Positions 53,757-62,440 of a stretch of DNA of 64,000 bases are shown in pieces. Each line of letters starts with the position of its first letter. Position 1 is the stretch's first letter. The DNA is taken from contig WGNX01000006.1 of the NCBI GenBank assembly GCA_016124335.1, positions 1 to 64,000 of the forward strand. The letters run 5' to 3'. The DNA comes from Alphaproteobacteria bacterium (GTDB lineage: Bacteria; Pseudomonadota; Alphaproteobacteria; CACIAM-22H2). Both the position numbers and the translations under genes were made by a program. The notes beneath the pieces were generated by a model. The model worked only from the letters and a program-made list of their open reading frames with translations. It did not search any database and was not told where the DNA came from.

Positions 53757-55361
53757 ATGCTCAGCACGCCGCGCGGCTTTCGCGGAATGGCGACGGCCCC
53801 CCACCACCTCGCCTCGCAGGCCGGGCTCGACGTGCTGCGCGAAGGCGGCAACGCGCTCGAGGCGATGATCGCGATGGCGGCCACGATCCCGGTCGTCTAC
53901 CCGCACATGAACGCGATCGGCGGCGACGGCTTCTGGCTGGTCGACGGCGGCGACGGCAGGCCCGTGGGCATCGATGCGTGCGGGGCGGCGGCCGCCGCCA
54001 TCTCGCCCGCTTGGTACGCGAAGCGGGGCCACAGGACGATCCCTTCGCGCGGGGCCCTTGCCGCAAACACTGTTGCCGGTACGGTTTCCGGCTGGGGTGC
54101 GGCGTTCGAGCTGTCGCGCACGATGGGCGGGAAACTGCCGCTCGCGCGCCTCGTGGAGCCGGCGGCGTGGTTTGCCGGGAACGGCTTTGCCGTGACCGAA
54201 AGCCAGACGCGCTTCACCGCGGAAAAGCGCGCCGAATGCGAGGCCGCACCGGGCTTCGCGGCGGCCTTCCTGCCGGGCGGGAAGGTGCCGCAGCCGGGCG
54301 AACGCTTCGTGCAGGCGGCCCTTGGGGCCACGCTGAAGCGCATCGGCCGCGAGGGCACGGAGAGCTTCTATCGCGGCGCTTTGGCCCAAGCCATCGCCGC
54401 CGACCTTTCGCGCGCGGGCAGCCCGGTCAGCCTCGACGATTATCGCCGGCACAAGGCCAAGGTCGTCACGCCGCTGACCGTGGGCGTGCCCGGCGCGCGG
54501 CTCTGGAACATGACGCCGCCCACGCAGGGGCTGGCGGCCCTGCTGATCCTCGCGCTGTTCGCGCGCTTCAAGCCGGAAAGCTGCGAAGGCCCGGCCTATG
54601 TGCACGCGCTGGTCGAAGCCACGAAGCTCGCCTTCCGCGTGCGCGACCGGCACGTGAAGGACCCGGCGTACATGGATGTCGATCCGCAGAGCCTGCTTTC
54701 CGAAGCGCGCATCGCAAGGCTCGCGGCCGAGTTCGATCCGCATCTCGCCGCCCCGTGGCCGCAACCGCCCAGGAAGGGCGACACGATCTGGATGGGCTGC
54801 ATCGACGGCGAAGGCCGCATGGCGAGCTTCATCCAGTCGATCTACTGGGAGTTCGGCTCGGCCGTCGTGGGCGACGAGACCGGCATCCTGTTCCAGAACC
54901 GCGGCACCTCGTTCTCGCTGGAAAAGGGCGCGCCGCAGGAACTGGCCGCCGGCCGCAAGCCGTTCCACACGCTCAACCCCGCGATGGCGCGCTTTGCCGA
55001 CGGGCGCGGCATGGTCTACGGCACGATGGGCGGCGACGGCCAGCCGCAGACGCAAGGCATGGTCTTTTCGCGCTACGCCTTCTACGGCATGACGCCGCAG
55101 CAGGCGGTGACCGCCCCGCGCTGGCTGCTGGGCCGCACATGGGGCACCGCGACCACGAAGCTGCGGCTGGAAAGCCGCTTCCGCGCCGGCACGATCGCGG
55201 CCCTGCGCGGGATGGGCCATGATCTCGAAGTGGCGGCCGACTTCACCGACCTGATGGGCCATGCCGGCATGATCGTGCGCACGCCCGGCAAGGGCGATGC
55301 GCCTGCGCTGCTGGAAGGCGCCACCGACCCGCGCAGCGACGGTCAGGTCGCCGTTTTCTGA
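53757..55361 (+). CDS. Gamma-glutamyltransferase-family Ntn hydrolase without signal peptide
   Basis: A 534-residue cytosolic relative of GGT. GLDVLREGGNALEAMIAMAA and NAIGGDGFWLVD in the large subunit; the expected cleavage/nucleophile Thr343 in KGDTIWMGCIDGEGRMAS; and GTMGGDGQPQTQG in place of the usual GSPGG loop. No signal peptide is present. This subgroup includes acylases and other amidohydrolases, so transpeptidation should not be assumed. Distinct from the secreted ggt nearby. Confidence 0.88.
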   Translation: MLSTPRGFRGMATAPHHLASQAGLDVLREGGNALEAMIAMAATIPVVYPHMNAIGGDGFWLVDGGDGRPVGIDACGAAAAAISPAWYAKRGHRTIPSRGALAANTVAGTVSGWGAAFELSRTMGGKLPLARLVEPAAWFAGNGFAVTESQTRFTAEKRAECEAAPGFAAAFLPGGKVPQPGERFVQAALGATLKRIGREGTESFYRGALAQAIAADLSRAGSPVSLDDYRRHKAKVVTPLTVGVPGARLWNMTPPTQGLAALLILALFARFKPESCEGPAYVHALVEATKLAFRVRDRHVKDPAYMDVDPQSLLSEARIARLAAEFDPHLAAPWPQPPRKGDTIWMGCIDGEGRMASFIQSIYWEFGSAVVGDETGILFQNRGTSFSLEKGAPQELAAGRKPFHTLNPAMARFADGRGMVYGTMGGDGQPQTQGMVFSRYAFYGMTPQQAVTAPRWLLGRTWGTATTKLRLESRFRAGTIAALRGMGHDLEVAADFTDLMGHAGMIVRTPGKGDAPALLEGATDPRSDGQVAVF

Positions 55362-55768
55362 GCCCGACCGGCGACGGCAAGGGCGACGACAGGCGACGTA
55401 ACCTGTTTAAGCCGCTGATAATCAAAGATGGTAACGTGTCGCCATCGACGTTCGGCAACCGCTACATTCGCGGGACCGGACGCGCCGGTCCGCCCGCCGG
55501 AAGGCTTGCGCCCGCCGAGGCCGATAAACACTTATTCACCAGTTCAAAGAGCCCATCCGGCATCGGGCCGGAATAGGAATAAATATAGCATTTCGATTCT
55601 GCAATTTCAAGGCGAACGGGTATCCGGCATGCACGCCCGCGCGGCGGGCCGGATTGACACGCGATGTGCCGAAATGGCACAAGATGCCTACCGAGGCTTC
55701 GGGGCGCGAACCGGCGCCGTATGGCGTACTTGCCCGGCAATCGCCGGGCTAGCCCCCGAGGCCGCCCT
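55362..55768. other. Gene-poor stretch of 407 bp between GGT-like and DUF3800 genes
   Basis: No convincing ORF, tRNA or terminator. An AT-rich patch (55520-55600) and a few imperfect dyads are present. Both neighbours end into it, so it is a convergent intergenic region. It is long for a genome this compact and may hold a small RNA or decayed sequence. Confidence 0.5.
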
Positions 55769-56380
55769 TCACCTGAAGTCCCAGATATCCGCGATTTTCG
55801 GCGCGAGCATCATGCGCCAGCGCCGCGCATCCGCACGATCGGTCCGGTAGGAGCGGGCGATCGCGCCGGTGCACATGTCGACGAGCTGGATCAGGTTGTC
55901 GCGCCGCGAATCGGCGAAGCGGACCTTCGCGATCCTGTTTCCCGCCAATTGGCGGCGAAGATAGCCGGCAAGCGCATTGCGAAATTCACGGTCGCCGCTG
56001 CCGTCGATCTTGACGGTGGCGCCCGAAAGCCGGCCGCCATCGTGGCGCAGGAGCAACCGGACGACATAGTTGTAGAAATAGTCGTCGTCCGTCCGCAGCC
56101 GCGTGCTGTGGATCCTGGCCTTGTCGACGCACAGTGCCCGCACCGTAAATGGATGGGGTGCCAGGGCGGTGAAAAAGCCGTCGCGCGCCGCGTCGGAAAC
56201 CTTGGAGAATTTGAATTCGGGCTTCACCCGCAGGGTCGTGCGCGCCGCGGCAACGGCGGCGCTCGCGCGCTCGGCCACATCGAACGTATCGAAAATCACC
56301 ATCGCGACGACGAAATTGGCGGACGATCCGCGATCCAGCTTGAAGCCGGTACATCCGCTTTCGTCGATGAGAACAAGCAT
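55769..56380 (-). CDS. DUF3800 domain-containing protein
   Basis: A 203-residue protein starting MLVLIDESGCTGFKLDRGS, the DUF3800 N-terminal motif (hydrophobic-x-D-E-S-G). Other conserved acidic points are KIDGSGDREFRNAL, and ADSRRDNLIQLVDMCTGAIAR near the C-terminus. The fold is RNase H-like, so nuclease activity is possible. Family members often occur in phages and defence neighbourhoods, but no partner gene is seen here. The frame extends upstream to 56470; MLVLIDES is the natural start. Confidence 0.82.
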   Translation of the reverse strand: MLVLIDESGCTGFKLDRGSSANFVVAMVIFDTFDVAERASAAVAAARTTLRVKPEFKFSKVSDAARDGFFTALAPHPFTVRALCVDKARIHSTRLRTDDDYFYNYVVRLLLRHDGGRLSGATVKIDGSGDREFRNALAGYLRRQLAGNRIAKVRFADSRRDNLIQLVDMCTGAIARSYRTDRADARRWRMMLAPKIADIWDFR

Positions 56381-56560
56381 CGTGCCGTACCGGAATGCGG
56401 TGACGGCCGACGGGCGCGGCACCGGAAGGAAGACCGCGGTGCATCCTAAGGAAGAAATCAGCATCGTCAATAATCGGAAAGGGTGATCCGGCTTCTTCGC
56501 TCGGCCCTTGCGGGCGGGCTTCGCGTTCTCGCGCGCCGGCCCTGATCGCCGCAGCGGTTT

Positions 56561-57073
56561 TCAGAATATTCCCGAATTCGCGGGGCGGATCGCGTTGCCT
56601 TTCGCGTCGCGATACTGCGAGCCGTACATGACGATCATCTCCACCTCCGGCGCGCCCGACGACAACGGCAGGAACAGGCGCTCGGGCGTGTAGGAAACGC
56701 CATCGGCGCAGATCGCGAGGTCGTTACGATAGCTGGGCGCCCGCGTCCGGCAGACCGTGCGCAGCGTCTCGAGCGCGAAGGAACGGTCCGCCGTGATGGC
56801 CGCCTGCGACACGCGCCCCGCCGTCAGTTCGCCGGGCACGCCGTCGACCACGCGCGTGCCGAACAGGCGGTAGGCGAAATCGTGGCCGTCGGGCAGTGCC
56901 GCCGGCAGCACGTCGTAGAGCACCAGCCAGCCCAGCCACGGCTTCAACTCGTCGATCGCGAAATCGGCGCGCGCGGGCATGGTGCGATCGCCGCGCTTGG
57001 CTTCCCACAGCGCGTAGAGGCGCGCATGGAGCGGGCTGCAGGCGGCAAGGAAGGCGGGTGGCTGCGGTGGCAT
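56561..57073 (-). CDS. PAS_5-family (PAS-like) protein
   Basis: A 170-residue single-domain protein of the PAS_5 type: LHARLYALWEAKRGDRTMPARADF, DELKPWLGWLVLYDV, DFAYRLFGTRVVDGVPGELTAGR, and a beta-rich end with LFLPLSSGAPEVEMIVMYGSQY. No output domain is attached. It is a distant paralogue of the tandem pair at 62.4-63.6 kb. Ligand and partner unknown. Confidence 0.85.
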   Translation of the reverse strand: MPPQPPAFLAACSPLHARLYALWEAKRGDRTMPARADFAIDELKPWLGWLVLYDVLPAALPDGHDFAYRLFGTRVVDGVPGELTAGRVSQAAITADRSFALETLRTVCRTRAPSYRNDLAICADGVSYTPERLFLPLSSGAPEVEMIVMYGSQYRDAKGNAIRPANSGIF

Positions 57074-57230
57074 GGGCGACCCTGCGCGGAAGATCCGATC
57101 CTATCGTTTCGGCCGACCCAGGCAAAGCTTGCGCGGCGATTGGATGCGAAAATGGAAACATCATTGACGAATGCAGGCCGTGCATTCGACCCGGCGAAGT
57201 CGTCCCTTCCCGATCCCCGCGGCACCCGAC

Positions 57231-57265
57231 GAAAAAGCCCCGGTCTTCCGGCCGGGGCTTTCGCG
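57231..57265 (-). terminator. Rho-independent terminator after the 57288 lipoprotein gene
   Basis: On the minus strand GCCCCGGCCGG-AAGA-CCGGGGC-type stem is followed by TTTTTCG. It lies just past the stop of the minus-strand lipoprotein gene; the opposite strand has a short T-run too. Confidence 0.85.
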
Positions 57266-57287
57266 TTTCAGGTGCTGCCGCGAAGCG

Positions 57288-58544
57288 TCAGCGCACGTAG
57301 ACGTGGACCTCGTTCGAGGTCGCCTGTCCCGACGTGGTGGTGGACAGCGTCATGCGCTGGGCCGGCAGGCCCATGTCGGAGAGCGAGCGCATCACCGTTT
57401 CCGCCTGGCGGCGGGCGGTGGTCGCGGCAAGTGCCGCCTGGCTCTGGCCGCCGCGCGAGGGGGCGACGGCGACGAGATCGAAGTTCGCGTTGGGCGCACG
57501 TTCCAGCGCGCGGCTGACGGCGGTGTAGAGCGCCTGCTCGTAAGCCGGGTTCGCGCGGTCGAAGCGGATCACGACGAGCGGGCGGCGGCCGGCCGCACCC
57601 TGCGCGGGGTTGGCGGCCTGCGGCTGCTGGCCGGGCGCCACGCCCAGGATCGCCGGGCTGCCGTCGGCCGGGGCCACGTTCGTGAAGGCGCGGTTGTTGA
57701 GGCCCGAGCCGAACAGTTCGCCGTTGCGGATGGCCAGCGACAGCGCGTTGAGGTTCGAACGCTCGCGCGCGGCATAGGTCGACTGGCGGCCGATATCCTC
57801 GTTGAGTTCGTTGAGCAGCCGGTCGATCGACACGACCGTGCGGTTCACCTCGTCCTCGACCGAGGCGAGTGCACGATGGTCTTCCTCGACCGCACCCGAA
57901 AGCGAATAGGCCGCGCGCGTGGAGTCGAGCAGGAAGGCCGCCATCGCGGCATCGGAGGAAACCTGGCTCGACAACTGCGAGAGGCGGCCGATCTCGGCCG
58001 ACAGGCGGTCGAGCTCGCCCGCGGCCTGCGTCCACTGCGCCTGCAGGATCGGGTTGCCCGGCGTCGTGCCCACCTGGAGGCGGGCATTGATGCCGGCGAC
58101 GAGGTTGAAATAGCGCTGCGCGGTGGCGACCGTGTCGGCGCGCATCTGCTGGATGGCGCCCGCGCGCTGCGCGACCGCCCCCTGCAGGTTGGTCAATTCG
58201 GTGCGCATCTGCTGGGCGCGCTGGCCGACGGCCGTCATCTGGCCGCCGGGCAGGCGGCCGGTGTCGGGTGCGCCGATGGCACCCGTGGTGCGCGACGGGG
58301 CCGGGGCCGGGGCGGCGGACGTGCCGCCCTGCGCCTGCACTTCCGCCTTCGAGGGCGGGATTTCCTGGCGGACAGGCTCGGCCTTCGCGGCCGACGATGA
58401 CGAGCCGCCGAGCGAGGGCCACAGCGCCTCGCTCATGTAGTTGCAGCCGGAGAGCGACAGCGCGAGGACCGCGGCGATGCCGACATTCCGCCACGGCAGG
58501 GTGCGCGCGGCGTGGGGAAGCGGGAGGGCGGTCGGTTCGATCAT
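57288..58544 (-). CDS. Hypothetical lipoprotein with coiled-coil and OmpA-like C-terminal domain
   Basis: A 418-residue predicted lipoprotein. Signal peptide with lipobox LSGC (about residue 34), a Ser/Ala/Pro-rich linker, then a long alpha-helical region (about 110-290, with ELDRLSAEIGRLSQLSSQVSSD). The C-terminal domain (about 325-418) has VVIRFDRANPAYEQALYTAV and a helix, then LPAQRMTLSTTTSG, resembling an OmpA/SPOR-like alpha/beta fold. No enzymatic motif. The start at 58544 is preferred over an in-frame upstream ATG at 58601. Confidence 0.75.
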   Translation of the reverse strand: MIEPTALPLPHAARTLPWRNVGIAAVLALSLSGCNYMSEALWPSLGGSSSSAAKAEPVRQEIPPSKAEVQAQGGTSAAPAPAPSRTTGAIGAPDTGRLPGGQMTAVGQRAQQMRTELTNLQGAVAQRAGAIQQMRADTVATAQRYFNLVAGINARLQVGTTPGNPILQAQWTQAAGELDRLSAEIGRLSQLSSQVSSDAAMAAFLLDSTRAAYSLSGAVEEDHRALASVEDEVNRTVVSIDRLLNELNEDIGRQSTYAARERSNLNALSLAIRNGELFGSGLNNRAFTNVAPADGSPAILGVAPGQQPQAANPAQGAAGRRPLVVIRFDRANPAYEQALYTAVSRALERAPNANFDLVAVAPSRGGQSQAALAATTARRQAETVMRSLSDMGLPAQRMTLSTTTSGQATSNEVHVYVR

Positions 58545-58923
58545 TTGCGTGTCGTGTCGTCGGCTGGGCGGTCGCAACGATGGGCCTTGAGAGCTACGCA
58601 AGAGCGGGTGAGCTACGCAAGATCAGGGCCGGAATCGGACTCGCACGGTTTCAAGGCGGCAGGCCCGGCGCAGGGCGCCTTGTCGGACGCTCATGCCGGA
58701 CCCGTCGTTTTTGGATACGGGCGGCGGATCGTAACCAAGCACTCCCCCCGGCACAAGGCGGAAATCGCGGCCTTTTTCCACAGGGTTGCACGATTTTCCG
58801 ACCCCTGTGGCAAGCTCCGCGCAGCCCCCGCCGCAGCGTGCCTTTAGCGCTTGCGCGACCCCGGTCGATCCACTAGTGTCCGCGCCCGTTGCCGGAGGGC
58901 GTGCCCTCCGCCGCACGACAAGC
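58545..58923. other. Intergenic stretch between the lipoprotein and tRNA-Arg
   Basis: A 379-bp gap without a plausible gene. It holds a 13-base direct repeat (58591-58603 and 58610-58622, 19-bp period) about 50-80 bp upstream of the minus-strand lipoprotein start, and a CCACAGGG/CCCTGTGG dyad (58778-58810) upstream of the tRNA. The promoters of both flanking genes should lie here. Confidence 0.55.
58591..58622. repeat. 13-bp direct repeat upstream of the lipoprotein gene
   Basis: GAGCTACGCAAGA occurs twice with a 19-bp period. Spacing of nearly two helical turns suggests a binding site for a dimeric regulator, or a short duplication. Confidence 0.45.
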
Positions 58924-59000
58924 GCGCCCGTAGCTCAACTGGATAGAGCATCAGACTACGGATCTGAGGGTTAGGAGTTCGAATCTCTTCGGGCGCGCCA
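58924..59000 (+). tRNA. tRNA-Arg (anticodon ACG)
   Basis: A 77-nt cloverleaf with encoded CCA. Acceptor GCGCCCG pairs with CGGGCGC; D-arm AGCTCAACTGGATAGAGC; anticodon arm CAGA-CTACGGA-TCTG with anticodon ACG; T-arm with GTTCGAATC. The first anticodon base would be edited to inosine by TadA. Confidence 0.96.
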
Positions 59001-59095
59001 TTCTTCCCCCCGCGTTTCAGTCTCGCCGCCGCCGATCCGCTGACCGTCCGACGCATCTGGCGGCAATATCCCGTGTCCGCCCTATACTCGCGCCC

Positions 59096-60238
59096 ATGAT
59101 TGCGGCAGGCGGCGGCGCGGTCCGCGCGCGGATAGTCCAGGGCTTCTTCCTCCACGGCGCGATCACGGGCACGTTGCCCACGCGCATTCCCGATTTCCAG
59201 CTGGCCCTCGGCCTCGACGAATCCGCCCTTGGCCTTGCGCTGATGGGGGCGCCCATCGGCGCGTTCGCCAGCTACGCGATGGTGGCCCGGCTGGTCGAGA
59301 CGGCGGGCACGCGGAAGGTGCTGCTGTGGAGCTTCGTGCTGGTGACGCTCACCGCCGGCCTGATGAATTTCGCGGGCAGCGGCCCGGCGATGTTCGCCGT
59401 GCTGCTCGTGAACGGCGCGCTCTCCTCGGCCTCGAACATCACGATCAATTTCGAGGCGGACCGTGTCGAGGCGTCGACCGATGCCCGCATCATGAACCGC
59501 TGCCATGGCATCTGGAGCATCGGCTATTTCCTTTCCTCCGCGTTCAACGGCGCCATCCGGGGTGCGGGCGTCGATCCGGCGATCCATCTCTGGGGGGCCG
59601 CCCCGGTCTTCGTCGGCGCGACGCTGCTGCTGCTGGCACCCATGGTCGAATGCCCGGCGCGGCCGGGGGCCTCGGCATCCGGCCGGTCGAAATTCGCGCT
59701 GCCCACGCTTGCCCTGCTGGCGCTCGTCGCGTTCGGGCTGACCGCGACCCTTCTGGAAGGTTCGGCGCGCGTGTGGGCGACGATCTATCTGCGCGACGTT
59801 TTCGGCGTGCCGGCCGCCGTGCAGTCCGCCGCCCTGCCGGCGATGATCCTGACGATGGCAAGCGTGCGGCTGATCGGCGACCGCTGGATCGACCGGCTCG
59901 GCCCGCGCCGCGTGGCGGGCATGGCGGTCGCCACCGCGGGTCTGGGGATCGCCGTCGTCGTGTTCGCCGGCAATCCCTATGTCGTGATCCTGGGTTTCGC
60001 GATCGCGGGCCTGGGGGCGGGCATTCCCTATCCGCTGATGATGTCGGCGGCCGCACGCCTCGGCGACCGGCCGGCGGCCGAGAACATGGCCGCGGTGGCG
60101 CTGACGATGCAGGTCGTCATGCTCGTCTCGCCGATGGTCTTCGGCGCCATCGCGAACGGGTTTGGCGTGCGCGCGGCGTTCGCCTGCCTGCTGCCGCTGT
60201 TCGCATTGAGCTGGATGATGTCGCGGCGGCTTTCCTGA
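59096..60238 (+). CDS. Major facilitator superfamily transporter
   Basis: A 380-residue membrane protein with about twelve helices. FFLHGAITGTLPTRIPDFQLALG at the N-terminus and RFGXXG-like loops typical of the DHA/YbjJ-type MFS subgroup (FAGNPYVVILGFAIAGLGAGIPYPLMMSAAARL). The conserved MFS A motif is degenerate. Substrate unknown. It follows the tRNA by 95 bases. Confidence 0.88.
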   Translation: MIAAGGGAVRARIVQGFFLHGAITGTLPTRIPDFQLALGLDESALGLALMGAPIGAFASYAMVARLVETAGTRKVLLWSFVLVTLTAGLMNFAGSGPAMFAVLLVNGALSSASNITINFEADRVEASTDARIMNRCHGIWSIGYFLSSAFNGAIRGAGVDPAIHLWGAAPVFVGATLLLLAPMVECPARPGASASGRSKFALPTLALLALVAFGLTATLLEGSARVWATIYLRDVFGVPAAVQSAALPAMILTMASVRLIGDRWIDRLGPRRVAGMAVATAGLGIAVVVFAGNPYVVILGFAIAGLGAGIPYPLMMSAAARLGDRPAAENMAAVALTMQVVMLVSPMVFGAIANGFGVRAAFACLLPLFALSWMMSRRLS

Positions 60239-60257
60239 ACGGGCATCGGCGCGAAGT

Positions 60258-60935
60258 TCAGCGGTCGAGTGCCAGTGCGGGATCTTCGCCCATGCGGGCA
60301 AGGCTGTCGCGCACGAAACCGGCGGCGAGAAGTTCGCCGAGCCGTGCGTCGATCCATCCGGCCTTCGCCGCATCGCGCCGCGGCACGGCGACCGCCTGGC
60401 GGATTTTCATGAACGGCTCGGCGACCACGCGGAAGGCCGGGTTCTCGCGCACGAACTGCGCGGCGGGCTGGCCGATCGAGGCCCCGGCATCGAGATTGTC
60501 GCGCGCGATGCCGGTCAGCACCGCGGCCGAAGTGGGGTAGCGCACGAATTCCGCCTTCGCGAAGGTGCGCGAAAGATGAAGATCGTAGGCCGCACCGTCG
60601 CCCACGCCGATGCGCGCCCCCGCCCGGTCGAGATCGCCGGGCGCGGTCGCGGCCGAGCCCTGCGGCACGACGAACACGCCCGCGATTTCCAGATATGGCC
60701 GCGTGAAGGTGATCGTCTCGGCACGCTTGGGATCGCCCGCGAGGAACGCGATGTCCCAGACATCCGCGCCCGCGCAATCGACGATCTTGCCCGCCGCTTC
60801 GAAGGGGACAAGCGTGCAGGCCTCGCCCGACCGGCGCGCGAATTCGCGCGCGAGGTCGACGGTCACGCCAGACAGCGTGCCGTCGGGCGCGCGCCTTGCC
60901 AGCACCGGGTTTCCGTGGTTGATCGCCGCGCGCAT
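60258..60935 (-). CDS. Solute-binding-type (SBP_bac_3) protein lacking a signal peptide
   Basis: A 225-residue protein that is almost only a periplasmic amino-acid-binding fold: DGTLSGVTVDLAREFARRSG, ADVWDIAFLAGDPKRAETITFTRPYLEIAG, GVGDGAAYDLHLSRTF and RDNLDAGASIGQPAAQ. The fold begins at the first residues of the ORF and no hydrophobic leader can be added: the upstream frame lies in the lysE-like gene and is basic. The protein is therefore predicted to be cytosolic. It starts 1 base after the LysE stop. Confidence 0.85.
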   Translation of the reverse strand: MRAAINHGNPVLARRAPDGTLSGVTVDLAREFARRSGEACTLVPFEAAGKIVDCAGADVWDIAFLAGDPKRAETITFTRPYLEIAGVFVVPQGSAATAPGDLDRAGARIGVGDGAAYDLHLSRTFAKAEFVRYPTSAAVLTGIARDNLDAGASIGQPAAQFVRENPAFRVVAEPFMKIRQAVAVPRRDAAKAGWIDARLGELLAAGFVRDSLARMGEDPALALDR

Positions 60936-60936
60936 G

Positions 60937-61596
60937 TCAGCCCGCCGCAGCGACCGCGATTTCGCGGCGCACCTCGTCGGCGAGTTTCGCGCCCAGCGCA
61001 ACCATCACCGCGCCCGCGAACGCATCAAGCCGGCGCGCGAAGCGCAGATAGTTCTGCCGCGCCACGCCGGTCGAAAAGGCCAGCGCCACGGTGCCGTACC
61101 ACAGCGCCGACTGCACGGTGATGATCGCCACGATCGCGCCGTGCACCCACAAGGGTGCATGCGGCGGCACGGCGACGAGGAAGGCGGATGTCCAGAACAC
61201 CGCCGATTTCGGATTGCTGAGCGTCGTCAGCAGGCCTGCCGCGAAGGGCCGTCGGCCGCCCAGCGGCGGGCGCGGCAGGGCGCTGCCGGATATCGCACCG
61301 GTCGCGCGCCGGTGCGCCATCAGCATCCGCACGCCGACATAGACGAGATAGGCCGCGCCTGCGATGCGCAGGAGCCGGTAGAGCCAGCCCGCTTCCAGCA
61401 GCACCGCACCGAAGCCCCACAGGCTCAGCGTCACCCAGACGAGCGTCGCGGCGACGACGCCCGCCGTCGCGCGCAGGCCGGCGCCGCGCGAATTCGTCGC
61501 TGAAACCCAGCTCACGACCACCGTGTTGGGGCCGGGCAGCATCGCCATCAGCAGATGCATGCCCGCAAGCGTCAGCAGCGTCGGTGCGAATTCCAT
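60937..61596 (-). CDS. LysE family amino-acid exporter (second copy)
   Basis: A 219-residue membrane protein: GMHLLMAMLPGPNTVVVSWVSATNSR at the N-terminus, VYVGVRMLMAHRRATG, and LLTTLSNPKSAVFWTSAFLVAV. These are the usual LysE landmarks. Start ATG at 61596. It is sandwiched between the methyltransferase-like gene (4-base gap) and the signal-less binding protein (1-base gap). It shares only family features with the LysE at 10.7 kb. Confidence 0.9.
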   Translation of the reverse strand: MEFAPTLLTLAGMHLLMAMLPGPNTVVVSWVSATNSRGAGLRATAGVVAATLVWVTLSLWGFGAVLLEAGWLYRLLRIAGAAYLVYVGVRMLMAHRRATGAISGSALPRPPLGGRRPFAAGLLTTLSNPKSAVFWTSAFLVAVPPHAPLWVHGAIVAIITVQSALWYGTVALAFSTGVARQNYLRFARRLDAFAGAVMVALGAKLADEVRREIAVAAAG

Positions 61597-61600
61597 CCTG

Positions 61601-62440
61601 CTACCTTTCGATTTCCCGGCTCGAGAACCATATGTCGGAATGGATCGCAAGGGCAGTGCCGTCGGGGGCGCGCTCGCGGGTGCGCCAGATCGACCTGACG
61701 CGCCAGGCCTCGTCGGGGCCGGGCACGCGCACGGCTTCGGCGGGTGGCGAGCCCGCGCACGCGATGAACCATGAAGGCATCAGCGCCCTCGCCGCGATGC
61801 CGTTTTCGCGCCGCCCGAGTAGCACGGCAAGGCCGACATCCGGTGACGGCCGCCACGGGAAGATCGCGCGCGCGCCGGGCAGAAGTGCGTCCAGCCATGC
61901 GACCGGCGGGGCCGCCACGCCCGCGTTGACGTAGAGGACGTCGCACGCGGGGATCGCGACGCGCGTGGCGTCTTCGTTGCGGATCTCGATGTCGCCTGTT
62001 GCTGCGAGCGAACGCCGCGCGCGCCCGGCAAGGTCGGGCTCGAATTCGTAGCCAAAGACGCGCCCGCCGGGCCGCACGAGTTCGCCGAGGATGGCGGTGT
62101 AATAGCCCGTGCCCGCACCCACCTGCACGACGGTTTCGCCGGGCTGCGGGCGCACCGCGCCGATCCAGGCCGCGTGAAGTGCGGGTTCGCCGTTGTTGAT
62201 GCCGCGCACGCGGTCGAGCACGACAAGGACGTTGCGGTAGAGCTCGCTTGCATCGAGGACGGGCCGCTCGACCAGCCGGCCGCCCGCGATCACGCGCCAG
62301 GGCGGCGGCCCGAGAAAATCCTCGCGGGGCACCTTGGCGAACGCGGCTTCGATGCGCGCGTCGCCGCCGCCCGCCGCGGCCATTTCGCGCGCATAGCGCC
62401 GCCGCGCGGCTTCGACTATTTCGCTATTGGGTCGAGCCAT
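61601..62440 (-). CDS. Protein-L-isoaspartate O-methyltransferase-like protein
   Basis: A 279-residue class I methyltransferase of the PCMT type. FAKVPREDFLGPPPWRV near residue 33 (the family's 'VPRE-F' block), SAM motif VVQVGAGTGYYTAILGELV, and VFGYEFEPDLAGRAR. It differs from standard Pcm in lacking a clear SQP-type substrate loop, and has an extra C-terminal domain of about 70 residues. True isoaspartate repair is therefore not certain. It overlaps the upstream PAS_5 gene by 25 bases. Confidence 0.82.
   Translation of the reverse strand: MARPNSEIVEAARRRYAREMAAAGGGDARIEAAFAKVPREDFLGPPPWRVIAGGRLVERPVLDASELYRNVLVVLDRVRGINNGEPALHAAWIGAVRPQPGETVVQVGAGTGYYTAILGELVRPGGRVFGYEFEPDLAGRARRSLAATGDIEIRNEDATRVAIPACDVLYVNAGVAAPPVAWLDALLPGARAIFPWRPSPDVGLAVLLGRRENGIAARALMPSWFIACAGSPPAEAVRVPGPDEAWRVRSIWRTRERAPDGTALAIHSDIWFSSREIER

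Noticed and set aside
53466-55262. Long minus-strand open frame opposite the GGT-like gene
   Set aside because: Antisense to conserved GGT motifs; composition is Arg/His-rich and no domain is visible.
55362-55768. Possible tRNA, CRISPR repeat or integration site in the gene-poor gap
   Set aside because: No cloverleaf, no regularly spaced repeats and no matching direct repeats at its borders or beyond the DUF3800 gene.
58844-60373. Minus-strand open frame across the tRNA and MFS gene
   Set aside because: It runs through the tRNA-Arg and antisense to twelve membrane helices, so it cannot be a real protein gene.
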